From positions 124,001-188,000 of the forward strand of contig NZ_BDOQ01000019.1 of the NCBI RefSeq assembly GCF_003112435.1: 64,000 bases of DNA, written 5' to 3'. Positions 42,562 through 51,175 of the stretch are shown here, piece after piece. Numbering within the stretch: position 1 is the first letter of the stretch; every line of letters starts with the position of its first letter. Source of the stretch: Novimethylophilus kurashikiensis. Its GTDB lineage: Bacteria > Pseudomonadota > Gammaproteobacteria > Burkholderiales > Methylophilaceae. A program made the translations under genes and the position numbers. Below the pieces are notes generated by a model. That model was not told the origin of the DNA and searched no databases. It saw nothing but the letters and a program-made list of their open reading frames with translations.

Positions 42562-43527
42562 ATGTCGCAATACTTAACCGCCGCCCTCTATAAATTCGTA
42601 GCGCTGCCCGATTTTGCCGAACTCCAAGCGCCGCTCTTGGCCTGCTGCAACGATCACGGTGTGAAAGGCACGTTGTTGTTAGCTGAGGAGGGCATCAACG
42701 GCACCATCTCCGGCTTGCCGGAAGGCATCCATGCCGTACTTGCGTTCCTGAGGTCCGATCAGCGCCTGGCCGATCTAGAGCACAAGGAATCGTTCGCTGC
42801 AAAAATGCCGTTCTACCGCATGAAAGTACGGCTGAAGCGCGAGATCGTGACCCTGGGCGTGCCGGGCGTCGATCCCACCAAGATGGCCGGCCGTTATGTC
42901 AGACCGCAAGACTGGAACGCGCTGATCAGCGACCCCAATGTCGTGGTCGTCGATACCCGCAACGATTACGAGGTGACGGTGGGTACCTTCAAAGGCGCAC
43001 TTAACCCCAAGACCAAAAGCTTTTCGGAACTGCCGGCGTGGGTTGCACAAGCCGAGGCCCTGCGCGAAAAAGACGGCACTAAGCCTAAAGTCGCGATGTT
43101 CTGCACCGGCGGCATCCGCTGCGAAAAATCCACCGCCTTGATGCGCAGCCTGGGTTATGACGAGGTCTATCACCTGGAAGGCGGCATCCTGAAATACCTG
43201 GAAACCGTGCCGCAAGAACAAAGCCTGTGGCAAGGCGAATGCTTTGTGTTCGACGAGCGTGTATCGGTCGGCCATGGCTTGAAACAAGGCAGCTACGAAT
43301 TCTGTCGCGCCTGCCGCCACCCCATCAGCGCAGCAGACAAGGCTTCCGAGTTTTTCGAGCCCGGCGTCAGTTGCCCGCATTGCCACGGCCAGAAAACCGA
43401 AGCGCAGAAGCAAGCTTTGGCCGAACGCCAGCGCCAAGTCACCTTGGCCGAGCAACGCAATCAGGCGCACATCGGCGCACGTTTCGAACCCAAAACCAAA
43501 CGCAAGCCTGACGATGCAGAAGACTGA
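42562..43527 (+). CDS. trhO: tRNA uridine(34) hydroxylase TrhO (rhodanese domain)
   Basis: 321 residues. N-terminal acylphosphatase-like domain ([15 protein letters not shown]), then a rhodanese domain with active-site loop [12 protein letters not shown], and a C-terminal zinc-like segment (CRACRHPIS...CPHCHGQ). TrhO uses oxygen to make 5-hydroxyuridine at the tRNA wobble position. The 213 bases upstream contain no gene. Overlaps the GST gene by 14 bases. Confidence 0.94.
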   Translation: MSQYLTAALYKFVALPDFAELQAPLLACCNDHGVKGTLLLAEEGINGTISGLPEGIHAVLAFLRSDQRLADLEHKESFAAKMPFYRMKVRLKREIVTLGVPGVDPTKMAGRYVRPQDWNALISDPNVVVVDTRNDYEVTVGTFKGALNPKTKSFSELPAWVAQAEALREKDGTKPKVAMFCTGGIRCEKSTALMRSLGYDEVYHLEGGILKYLETVPQEQSLWQGECFVFDERVSVGHGLKQGSYEFCRACRHPISAADKASEFFEPGVSCPHCHGQKTEAQKQALAERQRQVTLAEQRNQAHIGARFEPKTKRKPDDAED

Positions 43528-44173
43528 CGCTGATCTCCCAGTTCTGTATTCCTTCCGCCGTTGCCCCTATGCCATGCGTGCACGGCTGGCATTGCTGGTC
43601 AGCGGTCAGCGATGCGAGTTGAGGGAAGTGGTGTTGCGGGATAAACCGCAGGCCATGCTGGACGCATCGCCAAAAGGGACGGTGCCGGTTTTGATACTCA
43701 CGGATGGGCAGGTGCTGGATGAAAGCCTGGACATCATGCTGTGGGCGCTGCGGCAGTACGACCCTGAACAATGGTTAAGTCCGCAGCAGGGCTCGCTGGA
43801 GGCGATGCTGGCGTTGATCGCGCAATGCGATGGGGAGTTCAAGTTTCACTTGGATCGCTACAAATATCCGGAGCGTTATGACAATGTCGATGCGCTGGAG
43901 CATCGTGAGGCAGCGCAGGGGTTTTTGTTGGGGCTTGAGGCGCGGTTGGGTGAGGCAGCTTATTTGTTCGGCGAACATCCGGCGTTGGCGGATATGGCGA
44001 TTGCGCCGTTTGTGAGGCAGTTTAGCCAGACGGATTTGGATTGGTTTAGCGCGCAGCCTTGGCCGCGGCTGCGGGATTGGTTGTCGGGGATTGTGGGGGC
44101 GGGGATGTTCGAGCGGGTTATGGAGAAATATTCGCAGTGGGTGCCGGGGACAGATGGCGTTGTTTTCTCCTAG
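43514..44173 (+). CDS. Glutathione S-transferase family protein
   Basis: 219 residues: N-terminal thioredoxin-like domain with the [14 protein letters not shown] Cys motif, [10 protein letters not shown] (cis-Pro), [11 protein letters not shown], then an all-helical domain ([15 protein letters not shown]). The CPY form suggests a thiol-transferase type rather than a classical detoxifying GST. The substrate is unknown. Overlaps trhO, so probably one transcript. Confidence 0.88.
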   Translation: MQKTDADLPVLYSFRRCPYAMRARLALLVSGQRCELREVVLRDKPQAMLDASPKGTVPVLILTDGQVLDESLDIMLWALRQYDPEQWLSPQQGSLEAMLALIAQCDGEFKFHLDRYKYPERYDNVDALEHREAAQGFLLGLEARLGEAAYLFGEHPALADMAIAPFVRQFSQTDLDWFSAQPWPRLRDWLSGIVGAGMFERVMEKYSQWVPGTDGVVFS

Positions 44174-44221
44174 GTAAGGTGGGAGGCAGTTTGGAACGCC
44201 AATTCGGAACTATGCTTCTCT

Positions 44222-44307
44222 CGTACATGTGCGTTTCATTGGTTAGATCATGGCCCTGGGAGGTCCATTTAATGCGGCTTCCAGGAACGAGCAACATCTA
44301 ATGAAAA
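44222..44307 (+). repeat. Diverged ~86 bp dispersed repeat, copy A
   Basis: Matches 45603-45688 in the same orientation. The shared core is TGCGTTTCATTGGTTAGATC; further matches are TTTAATGC/TTTCATGC, GGCTTCCA/AGGTTCCA and CTAATGAA/TTAATGAA at equal spacing. No coding potential. It lies just after the GST gene. Confidence 0.6.
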
Positions 44308-44338
44308 TTCAATACATACGAAATGGAGGAGCTTTCTG

Positions 44339-44471
44339 TAGGGTGCAATAAGCTTCGCATATTGCACCTATCATTTGTGGCTCCGGCGTAAGTTGGGTTG
44401 AATGAAATGAAGCCCAACGATTCGATCGATTTCACATCGGCTATTGTTGGGCTTCACAAGTTCAGCCCAAC
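44339..44471. repeat. Cluster of intergenic palindromes between GST and aqpZ
   Basis: Three inverted repeats. GGTGCAATA-N9-TATTGCACC (44342-44368); GTTGGG...CCCAAC (44392-44418); GTTGGGCTTCA...AGCCCAAC (44446-44471), the last touching the aqpZ stop. Such GTTGGGCTTC/AGCCCAAC units occur as interspersed palindromes in many proteobacteria (from memory). The rest of the 298-base gap shows nothing else. Confidence 0.6.
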
Positions 44472-45161
44472 TTAGCTTTCCTCGCTGGCAATGAATTTAT
44501 AAGTCATGGCCCCCAGCACTGCGCCAACGATGGGCGCGAGCCAAAAGAGCCAGAGCTGACTAATAGCCCAATCGCCGACGAAAACGGCGACTCCTGTGCT
44601 TCGCGCGGGGTTAACCGATGTGTTGGTCACTGGAATGCTGATGAGATGAATGAGTGTCAGCGCCAGTCCGATAGGAATCGGGGCAAAGCCAGTGGGGGCG
44701 CGCTTATCGGTTGCGCCGAGGATGATCAATAGAAAGAACATGGTCATGACGATTTCGCAGACCAACGCCGCCATCAGGGAATAGCCGCCGGGTGAATGTG
44801 CGCCATAGCCGTTCGATGCAAAGCCTTTGGAAACGTCGAAACCCGCCGCGCCGCTGGCGATGACGTAGAGCACACCGCCTGCGACTATAGCGCCGAGAAC
44901 TTGCGCCACAATGTAGGGAAGAAGCTTGTTAGCGGGGAATCTGCCGCCCGCCCAAAGGCCCACCGATACTGCTGGGTTGAGGTGACAGCCTGAGATATGG
45001 CCGATGGCGTAGGCCATGGTCAGCACGGTAAGACCGAACGCAAGCGCGACACCGTGTAAACCGATACCGACATTCGGAAATGCGGCAGCAAGCACTGCGC
45101 TTCCGCAACCGCCAAGAACGAGCCAGAATGTTCCAAGAAACTCCGCACCGTACTGTTTCAT
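44472..45161 (-). CDS. aqpZ: Aquaporin Z
   Basis: 229 residues with six TM helices and two NPA half-helices: [13 protein letters not shown] and [33 protein letters not shown] at the start and a water-channel type selectivity filter region ([14 protein letters not shown]) point to AqpZ rather than a glycerol facilitator. Start ATG 45161 with GGAGAT upstream. It sits in an accessory, repeat-rich region. Confidence 0.94.
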   Translation of the reverse strand: MKQYGAEFLGTFWLVLGGCGSAVLAAAFPNVGIGLHGVALAFGLTVLTMAYAIGHISGCHLNPAVSVGLWAGGRFPANKLLPYIVAQVLGAIVAGGVLYVIASGAAGFDVSKGFASNGYGAHSPGGYSLMAALVCEIVMTMFFLLIILGATDKRAPTGFAPIPIGLALTLIHLISIPVTNTSVNPARSTGVAVFVGDWAISQLWLFWLAPIVGAVLGAMTYKFIASEES

Positions 45162-45332
45162 TTGTATCTCCTCCCGAATATGGGTAAATCGTATGCAGCG
45201 GTGAAATGGTTATTTCTCAAATAAGGCGATGAAATACTAGCAAAATATTCCATCGGTATCTTGCTCTCTTGGTGGGGGCGGACGGGGTGGTGGTTGGTGG
45301 AGCGTAGGTGCCTTGTATTTAGCGGGAGGATG

Positions 45333-45576
45333 TAAAAGCCGAGGAAACTCGGCTTTTGTTTTTTGTGCCGGGGGTAGCCCGGCGGCTAGTTCCTTTATTT
45401 TGCTTGTCCAAAATAAAGGAACCAAACAAAAAGACACCCCCTGCCGCGGTCCTTCGGACTTCCTTGCGCTGCGCGCCAAGCCGGGCGGCTGCGGAACTCG
45501 GGCTTTCGGCCCTCAGACAGTCCTCGCCGAAAGCCCCCGGCTTGGCTGTGCTGCTCAGCGCGGCAGAGGGGAGTTT
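45333..45576 (+). ncRNA. Structured ~244 bp repeat element, copy 1
   Basis: Nearly the same sequence and order of hairpins recur at 62186-62424. Parts: AAGCCGAG-GAAA-CTCGGCTT; CCGGG-GGTAG-CCCGG; a 14-bp stem GTTCCTTTATTTTG/CAAAATAAAGGAAC (45389-45402 with 45409-45422); then nested stems GCCAAGCCGG/CCGGCTTGGC (45475-45484, 45537-45546) and GGGCTTTCGGC/GCCGAAAGCCC (45500-45510, 45526-45536) around the loop CCTCAGACAGTCCTC, identical in both copies. The 14-bp stem differs between copies by compensatory pairs only. Probably a structured RNA or a mobile structured repeat; function unknown. It fills most of the 550-base gap between aqpZ and the pseudogene. Confidence 0.7.
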
Positions 45577-45602
45577 GGCGGCTTAGGCTACTATTCTTCA
45601 CA

Positions 45603-45688
45603 CGTACGCTTGCGTTTCATTGGTTAGATCATCGCTCTGAAAGGCTTATTTCATGCAGGTTCCAAGTCAATCCAACTTTTAATGAAGA
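45603..45688 (+). repeat. Diverged ~86 bp dispersed repeat, copy B
   Basis: Second copy of the repeat at 44222-44307, beginning CGTACGCTTGCGTTTCATTG. It ends about 25 bases before the stop codon of the frameshifted gene and starts 27 bases after the structured element. The pair brackets aqpZ and the element. Confidence 0.6.
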
Positions 45689-45711
45689 ATCTTAAGACTC
45701 TTGATGCTTGC

Positions 45712-46366
45712 TCAGACCTTGCGTAGTAGCTCTTTGTCGAGTGACTCTATGACTGTTGCGGAAAGATAGTGAAGCGCTTCACCCTCAAGTACGGATATCT
45801 CTGCTTCTAGTGTTCCGGTTTCAAAGTGGAATACTTGTATTTGTACAGAGCCTTCACGTTCTTGCCAGACAAACGACCAATGGGCAAAGCCATTTCTAAC
45901 CTTGCGAAATAGGTCTGTATTGAAGGCATCACGTGCACTTGCAAGTAATGGAAAACTTGAATAGGTGGACTTGAGCACCGCTGCGAGTGGTGAAGGTGCT
46001 TGCTTGAGAAGACGTCCAAGCGGTCCGTCTAGTAGCAGAAAAGTTGGTAGCCATCGAGCAAGATGTTGGCCGCGACGAGCCAATACATGTAGGGATGGTT
46101 GAGCTTGCTCCCACTTAACACCTGCTGAGAAAGCCAACTGTGTGAGAACTGTCTCAACAGACTGGACAATAACAGGATTTGCTTCAAGGTAATTGGCCAG
46201 TTGTGAGCGGAAATTTAGATCGGCAAAGAGCTGCTGGCACTGTTTAATGAGTTGATCTCGTGGAGACTACGCAAGTAGACCAGGCTGATGCAATGCCTTT
46301 CGCTTGAAGCAGCGCGAAGAGCATGCGGTCGATATTTTCTTTTGAGTGAGTTTCAACCTGCCTCAT
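45712..46366 (-). pseudogene. Frameshifted hypothetical gene
   Basis: From ATG 46366 the frame reads MRQVETHSKENIDRMLFALLQAKGIA and runs out in an unrelated tail. A second frame without a start, open after a TAG near 46270, reads DQLIKQCQQLFADLNFRSQL and continues to 45712 (ending SLDKELLRKV). Joined, they give a protein of about 210 residues, cytosolic and helical, of no family I recognise. The frame changes around 46262-46285. Codon and base composition are more AT-rich than in neighbours, consistent with acquired DNA. It may be a decayed gene or contain a sequencing error. Confidence 0.6.
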
Positions 46367-46399
46367 TTAGCATCTAGTAGTCAGAACCCGTCCAAAAAC

Positions 46400-47536
46400 T
46401 TAAACAATATCCAAATGCTCCAATCCCGCCGACAAGTCCTTGTTCTTCGATTCCTTCCCTTCCAGCTTAATCCGTAGCCGCAGGTCGTTCACCGAGTCAG
46501 CATTTCGCAGCGCATCTTCAAACGTAATCTGGCCGCCTTCATAGAGGTCGAACAGGGCCTGGTCGAAGGTTTGCATGCCGAGTTCTCTCGATTTGGCGAT
46601 GATTTCCTTGATCTCGTGGACGTCGCCTTTAAAGATGAGGTCGGAGATCAGCGGGGAGTTGAGCATGATTTCCATGGCGGCGACGCGGCCCTTGCCTTCT
46701 TTTTTGGGGATGAGGCGTTGGGAGATGAAGGCTTTGGCGTTGAGCGAGAGGTCCATCAGTAGTTGCTGGCGGCGTTCTTCGGGGAAGAAGTTGATGATGC
46801 GGTCTAGCGCCTGGTTGGTGCTGTTGGCGTGCAGGGTGGCCAAACACAAGTGACCGGTTTCGGCGAAGGCGATGGCGTAGTCCATGGTCTCGCGGTCGCG
46901 GATTTCGCCGATGAGGATGACGTCGGGGGCTTGGCGCAGTGTGTTCTTCAGCGCGGCAAACCAGTTGTCGGTGTCCACGCCGACTTCGCGCTGGGTGATG
47001 ATGCAGTGCTTGTGCTCGTGCACGAATTCGACCGGGTCTTCGATGGTGATGATGTGGCCGAAGCTGTTTTCGTTGCGGTAGCCCACCATGGCGGCGAGCG
47101 AAGTGGATTTACCGGAGCCGGTGCCGCCGACGAAGATCACGAGACCGCGCTTGGTCATGGCGACTTCTTTCAGCACTTCGGGCAGGCCGAGTTCTTCGAA
47201 GGTCGGGATCTTGGTGGCGATGGTGCGGAATACCAGGCCGGTGCAGCCGCGCTGGACGAAGGCGTTGACACGGAAGCGCGCCAGGCCGGGCAGGGCAATG
47301 GCGAAGTTGCATTCCTTGGTGGCGTCGTACTCGGCCGCCTGCTTGTCGTTCATGATGGAACGCGCGATTTCCTTGCACTGCTGGGGGGTGAGCGATTGGT
47401 TGGTCACCGGGGTCATCTTGCCGTCGATCTTCATCGCCGGCGGAAAGTTGGCAGTGATGAACAGGTCGGACGAGTTCTTGGCCAGCATCAACCGCAAGAG
47501 ATCGAATACGAATTTCTCGGCTTGGCTTTGATCCAT
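46400..47536 (-). CDS. pilU: Type IV pilus retraction ATPase PilU
   Basis: 378 residues. Walker A FVGGTGSGKSTSLAAMV, Asp box IEDPVEFVHEH, Walker B PDVILIGEIRDRETM, His box ETGHLCLATLHANST. FPEERRQQLLMDLSLNAKAF and a longer C-terminal extension ending GLEHLDIV mark PilU rather than PilT. It supports PilT during pilus retraction. 66 bases behind pilT. Confidence 0.95.
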   Translation of the reverse strand: MDQSQAEKFVFDLLRLMLAKNSSDLFITANFPPAMKIDGKMTPVTNQSLTPQQCKEIARSIMNDKQAAEYDATKECNFAIALPGLARFRVNAFVQRGCTGLVFRTIATKIPTFEELGLPEVLKEVAMTKRGLVIFVGGTGSGKSTSLAAMVGYRNENSFGHIITIEDPVEFVHEHKHCIITQREVGVDTDNWFAALKNTLRQAPDVILIGEIRDRETMDYAIAFAETGHLCLATLHANSTNQALDRIINFFPEERRQQLLMDLSLNAKAFISQRLIPKKEGKGRVAAMEIMLNSPLISDLIFKGDVHEIKEIIAKSRELGMQTFDQALFDLYEGGQITFEDALRNADSVNDLRLRIKLEGKESKNKDLSAGLEHLDIV

Positions 47537-47602
47537 GATGAAGTCCTTTTAAATGCGCGCTGAGAGGGAGATGGAGCGCGGCAATCCGCGCTCCGGGGAG
47601 AT

Positions 47603-48646
47603 TTAGCCGACGAAGGTGTCTTTGTTGGCGGCCTTGGAACGAGCCTCGGGTAGGCCGATGATGTTCTTGCGGACCAGCTCGGTGAGGTTCTGGTCCAGTG
47701 TCTGCATGCCGAGGTTCTGGCCGGTTTGAATCGCGGAGTACATCTGGGCGATTTTGGCCTCGCGGATGAGGTTACGGATGGCCGGGGTGCCGATCATGAT
47801 CTCGTGTGCCGCCACGCGGCCGTTGCCGTCCTTGGTTTTACACAGCGTTTGCGAAATAACGGCACGCAGGGATTCCGACAGCATCGAACGCACCATTTCC
47901 TTTTCCGCGGCCGGGAACACGTCGACAATACGGTCGATGGTCTTGGCAGCGGAGGAGGTGTGCAGTGTGCCGAACACCAGGTGGCCGGTTTCGGCGGCAG
48001 TCAGCGCCAGGCGGATGGTTTCCAAGTCGCGCATTTCGCCCACCAGGATCACGTCCGGGTCTTCGCGCAACGCAGAGCGCAGGGCGTTGGAGAACGATAG
48101 GGTGTGCGGGCCGACTTCGCGCTGGTTGATGAGGCACTTCTTGGATTCGTGCACGAATTCGATCGGGTCTTCTACCGTGAGGATGTGGCCGTATTCTTCT
48201 TCATTGATGAAGTTGATCATGGCGGCCAGGGTAGTGGACTTACCCGAGCCGGTGGGGCCGGTAACGAGTACCAAGCCGCGAGGATTCTGGGCGATATCCT
48301 TGAAAATCGGCGGGCAGTTGAGCTGTTCCAGCGTTAGCACCTTGGACGGAATGGTCCGGAACACGGCGCCTGCGCCGCGTTGGTGATTGAAGGCGTTGAC
48401 GCGGAAGCGGGCCAGGTTGGGAATCTCGAACGAGAAGTCGCACTCGAGGTTTTCCTCGTATTGCTTGCGCTGGCCATCGTTCATGATGTCGTACACCATG
48501 TCGTGGACCTGGCTGTGGTCCATCACCGGTACGTTGATCTTGCGCACGTCGCCATGGACGCGGATCAGCGGGGGCATGCCTGCGGAGAGGTGCAGGTCGG
48601 AGGCCTTGTTCTTGACGGAAAAGGCCAGCAAATCGGAAATATCCAT
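47603..48646 (-). CDS. pilT: Type IV pilus retraction ATPase PilT
   Basis: 347 residues from ATG 48646 (MDISDLLAFSVKNKASDLHLSAG). Walker A VTGPTGSGKSTTLAAMI, Walker B PDVILVGEMRDLETI, and the AIRNLIREAKIAQMYSAIQTG motif needed for retraction. It depolymerises pili for twitching and DNA uptake. Divergent from yggS, in the conserved pilU-pilT / yggS-proC-yggT arrangement. Confidence 0.97.
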   Translation of the reverse strand: MDISDLLAFSVKNKASDLHLSAGMPPLIRVHGDVRKINVPVMDHSQVHDMVYDIMNDGQRKQYEENLECDFSFEIPNLARFRVNAFNHQRGAGAVFRTIPSKVLTLEQLNCPPIFKDIAQNPRGLVLVTGPTGSGKSTTLAAMINFINEEEYGHILTVEDPIEFVHESKKCLINQREVGPHTLSFSNALRSALREDPDVILVGEMRDLETIRLALTAAETGHLVFGTLHTSSAAKTIDRIVDVFPAAEKEMVRSMLSESLRAVISQTLCKTKDGNGRVAAHEIMIGTPAIRNLIREAKIAQMYSAIQTGQNLGMQTLDQNLTELVRKNIIGLPEARSKAANKDTFVG

Positions 48647-48701
48647 GAAACCCCCTGATATAATTTTTGAAAGATGTAGAGATTCGAACGATTCGAGGAT
48701 T

Positions 48702-49406
48702 ATGACAACAATCTCAGAGCGCTTGCAAGCCACACGGGACCGCGTTCGCAAGGCCGCCGAAGCCGCTGGGCGCGATCCGCAGGAGGTCTTGCTGCTGGCC
48801 GTGAGTAAGGCGCATTCGAGCGATGAATTGCAAGAGGCTTTCGATGCAGGCCAACGGGCATTCGGCGAGAGTTACCTGCAAGAAGCACTGGCGAAACAGG
48901 AACTGCTGAAATCGCTGCCTATTGAGTGGCATTTCATCGGGCCAATCCAAAGCAACAAGACGCGGCCCATTGCTGAACATTTTAGCTGGGTGCATGGTGT
49001 GGATCGCCTCAAGATCGCCCAACGGCTTTCCGAGGCGCGGCCGGAAACGCTGCCGCCGCTTAATGTTTGTTTACAGGTTAACGTCAGCGGCGAAGCGAGC
49101 AAAAGCGGTTGCGCGCCGAACGAGGTTGCGGCGCTGGCCGAGGCTGTGTCGGCCTTACCGCGCCTCAAGCTGCGCGGCTTGATGACGATCCCGGAACCGA
49201 GCGACGACATTGCATTGCAACACCGGCGGTTTAGAATGCTAAAGGAATTACGCGATGGCCTTGCTGCACAAGGCTATGCGCTGGATACACTGTCTATGGG
49301 CATGTCGGACGATTTTGCGACAGCGATTGCGGAAGGTTCGACCATCGTTCGTGTGGGAACCGCGATCTTCGGTCCGCGGCAATATCGGACCGAGACTGAA
49401 GCCTGA
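48702..49406 (+). CDS. yggS: Pyridoxal phosphate homeostasis protein YggS
   Basis: 234 residues from ATG 48702. PLP-binding Lys in LLLAVSKAHSSDEL, FGESYLQEALAK, WHFIGPIQSNKTRPIA, LRGLMTIPEP and LSMGMSDDFATAIAEGSTIVRVGTAIFG are the COG0325 motifs. It binds PLP and balances the vitamin B6 pool rather than catalysing a reaction. Divergent from pilT. Confidence 0.95.
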   Translation: MTTISERLQATRDRVRKAAEAAGRDPQEVLLLAVSKAHSSDELQEAFDAGQRAFGESYLQEALAKQELLKSLPIEWHFIGPIQSNKTRPIAEHFSWVHGVDRLKIAQRLSEARPETLPPLNVCLQVNVSGEASKSGCAPNEVAALAEAVSALPRLKLRGLMTIPEPSDDIALQHRRFRMLKELRDGLAAQGYALDTLSMGMSDDFATAIAEGSTIVRVGTAIFGPRQYRTETEA

Positions 49407-49424
49407 GCAGAAAGTTTCTAAAAA

Positions 49425-49449
49425 TGCAGGCGAGGCCGTCTGCGCTACA
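49425..49449 (+). repeat. Single arm of a dispersed GC-rich repeat
   Basis: TGCAGGCGAGGCCGTCTGCG followed by CTACA, between yggS and proC. The same motif forms paired arms at 62484-62540 and 62963-63027 and a diverged single arm at 57115-57139. Confidence 0.65.
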
Positions 49450-49496
49450 TTCAAGCTGCCATCATCAAGGCAGCCGGGGCTAAAAAAGGATTTCAA

Positions 49497-50306
49497 TTGA
49501 GAATCGCATTCGTAGGCGGCGGCAACATGGCCCGCGCCATCATTATCGGCTTGTTGGCCAAGGGCTGCCCACCGGCAGACATCACTGTGGTGGAGATGGA
49601 TCGCGACCGCCGTTATGCACTTAACCAGGATTTCGGCATTAACGTCGCGGCCGAGCTGCCGGCGGCGTCTTTGTCCGATGTCATCGTGCTGGCGGTCAAG
49701 CCGCAGCAACTGCGTGACGTGGCGATTTTCCTGGGCAGCCTGCTCAGCAATCAATTGGTGATTTCCATCGCCGCCGGCGTGCGGTGTTCCGATCTTGCCC
49801 GCTGGCTGGGCAACTACGGTGCCGTGGTGCGCGTCATGCCCAATACGCCGGCCCAAGTGCAGGCCGGAGTGTCGGCACTATATGCTGCTCCCGCTACCAC
49901 ACCCGAGCAGCGTCATTTGGCCGGTCAGCTTATGAGCGCTGTCGGCGGGGTGGTTTGGCTGGAGGACGAGGTGCAGATGGATGCTGTCACTGCGGTTTCC
50001 GGCAGCGGCCCTGCGTATGTGTTTTATTTTCTCGAGGCCATGCAGCAGGCGGGTGTCGAACTTGGATTGTCGGCCGAGCAAGTCCGTGTGTTGGCGATGC
50101 AAACCTTCTTGGGCGCAGCACAATTGGCGCTGGGCAGCGAGCACGATTTTGCCACTTTGCGCCAGCAAGTGACGTCCAAGGGCGGTACCACCGAGCAGGC
50201 GCTGCTCAGCATGGAAACCAACCATGTCAAGGACAGCATCGTGCAGGCCCTGCATGCCGCCGCGAACCGTTCGAGAGAGCTGGGCGATATCCTAGGGAAC
50301 CAATAA
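49497..50306 (+). CDS. proC: Pyrroline-5-carboxylate reductase
   Basis: 269 residues from TTG 49497, with AAAGGATTTCAA upstream. Rossmann motif IAFVGGGNMARAII, VLAVKPQQL, RVMPNTPAQVQAGVSAL and the C-terminal dimer signature VSGSGPAYVFYFLEAM...TSKGGTTEQAL. Last step of proline synthesis. The next gene starts directly at its stop codon. Confidence 0.96.
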   Translation: MRIAFVGGGNMARAIIIGLLAKGCPPADITVVEMDRDRRYALNQDFGINVAAELPAASLSDVIVLAVKPQQLRDVAIFLGSLLSNQLVISIAAGVRCSDLARWLGNYGAVVRVMPNTPAQVQAGVSALYAAPATTPEQRHLAGQLMSAVGGVVWLEDEVQMDAVTAVSGSGPAYVFYFLEAMQQAGVELGLSAEQVRVLAMQTFLGAAQLALGSEHDFATLRQQVTSKGGTTEQALLSMETNHVKDSIVQALHAAANRSRELGDILGNQ

Positions 50307-50882
50307 ATGATCGCGCAAGCTGCCATATTTTTGCTGGATACGTTGTTCGGCCTCTTTACGCTGAGCGTGTTGCTGCGCTTTTACCTGCAACTGGTCGGCG
50401 CGCCGTTCCATAACCCGATTTCGCAAGCCATCGTCGCCTTTACCAATTTTCTGGTTCGCCCGACGCGCCGCATTATCCCTTCGCTGGGCGGGCTGGATAT
50501 GTCCACCTTGCTCCTGGCGTTCATCGCGCAACTCATCCTGCAAGCCGCAACCTTGTGGCTGCAAGGCTATCCGTTGATGCTGGCGACAGGCACAGCTTAT
50601 GCAGCACTGGTTGGGCTGGCTGCATTAGGCTTGGTCAAGCTGTCGATTTATATCTTTCTTTATGCGGTCATCATCCAGGCGATCTTGAGCTGGGTGAATC
50701 CTTATACTCCGGTCGCCCCATTGCTCGATAGTCTGACGCGGCCCTTGATGCGGCCTTTGCGCGGCAAGTTCACCATGGGGTCCGGCATCGATCTGACGCC
50801 GCTCGTCGTGTTTCTAATCGCCCAGTTGCTCCTCATGCTGGTGGTCGCGCCGATTGAAATGCAGTTGCAGAGGCTGCTGTGA
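50307..50882 (+). CDS. yggT: YggT family membrane protein
   Basis: 191 residues with two YggT repeats, each a TM hairpin followed by the conserved NPISQAIVAFTNFLVRPTRRIIP and NPYTPVAPLLDSLTRPLMRPLRG segments. About four TM helices. Role uncertain; related proteins have been linked to osmotic tolerance and envelope organisation. It sits between proC and yggU as in many proteobacteria. Confidence 0.93.
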   Translation: MIAQAAIFLLDTLFGLFTLSVLLRFYLQLVGAPFHNPISQAIVAFTNFLVRPTRRIIPSLGGLDMSTLLLAFIAQLILQAATLWLQGYPLMLATGTAYAALVGLAALGLVKLSIYIFLYAVIIQAILSWVNPYTPVAPLLDSLTRPLMRPLRGKFTMGSGIDLTPLVVFLIAQLLLMLVVAPIEMQLQRLL

Positions 50883-51172
50883 GTGCATTGTGGTACACCT
50901 TGAAGGAAGACGGTCACAAGCTGGTGCTGAACCTGCACATTCAGCCCAATGCCAGTAAAACCGAAATTGCCGGGCTGCATGGCGATGCACTCAAGGTCAA
51001 GGTGGCCGCACCGCCTGCCGATCATCAGGCGAACGATAAGTTATTGGAATTCCTAAGAAAATCATTTAAAGTCAGTAAGAGCCAGGTGGTGCTCAAGCAT
51101 GGGGAGCACTCCCGCCAGAAGGTGGTGGAAATCCTGGACCCGCCGATTGCGCCGGAGACGCTGCTAGCCTAA
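50879..51172 (+). CDS. yggU: YggU family protein (DUF167)
   Basis: 97 residues from GTG 50879, overlapping yggT by four bases. LNLHIQPNASKTEIAGLHGDALKVKVAAPPADHQANDKL is the DUF167 core. Small alpha/beta protein of unknown function, commonly coupled to yggT. Confidence 0.93.
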   Translation: MSALWYTLKEDGHKLVLNLHIQPNASKTEIAGLHGDALKVKVAAPPADHQANDKLLEFLRKSFKVSKSQVVLKHGEHSRQKVVEILDPPIAPETLLA

Positions 51173-51175
51173 ACC

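Noticed and set aside
44230-44310. Integron attC-like core (GTTAGAT, matching GTTRRRY) in the 86-bp repeat
   Set aside because: No partner RYYYAAC at the right distance and no inner L boxes; no integrase or gene-cassette array nearby.
45237-45627. Open frames in several phases through the structured element, e.g. 45313-45627, similar to frames at 62080-62487
   Set aside because: Frames are open in more than one phase in both copies, which reflects shared DNA. Changes between copies follow base pairing of hairpins rather than codon synonymy, and starts lack ribosome binding sites.
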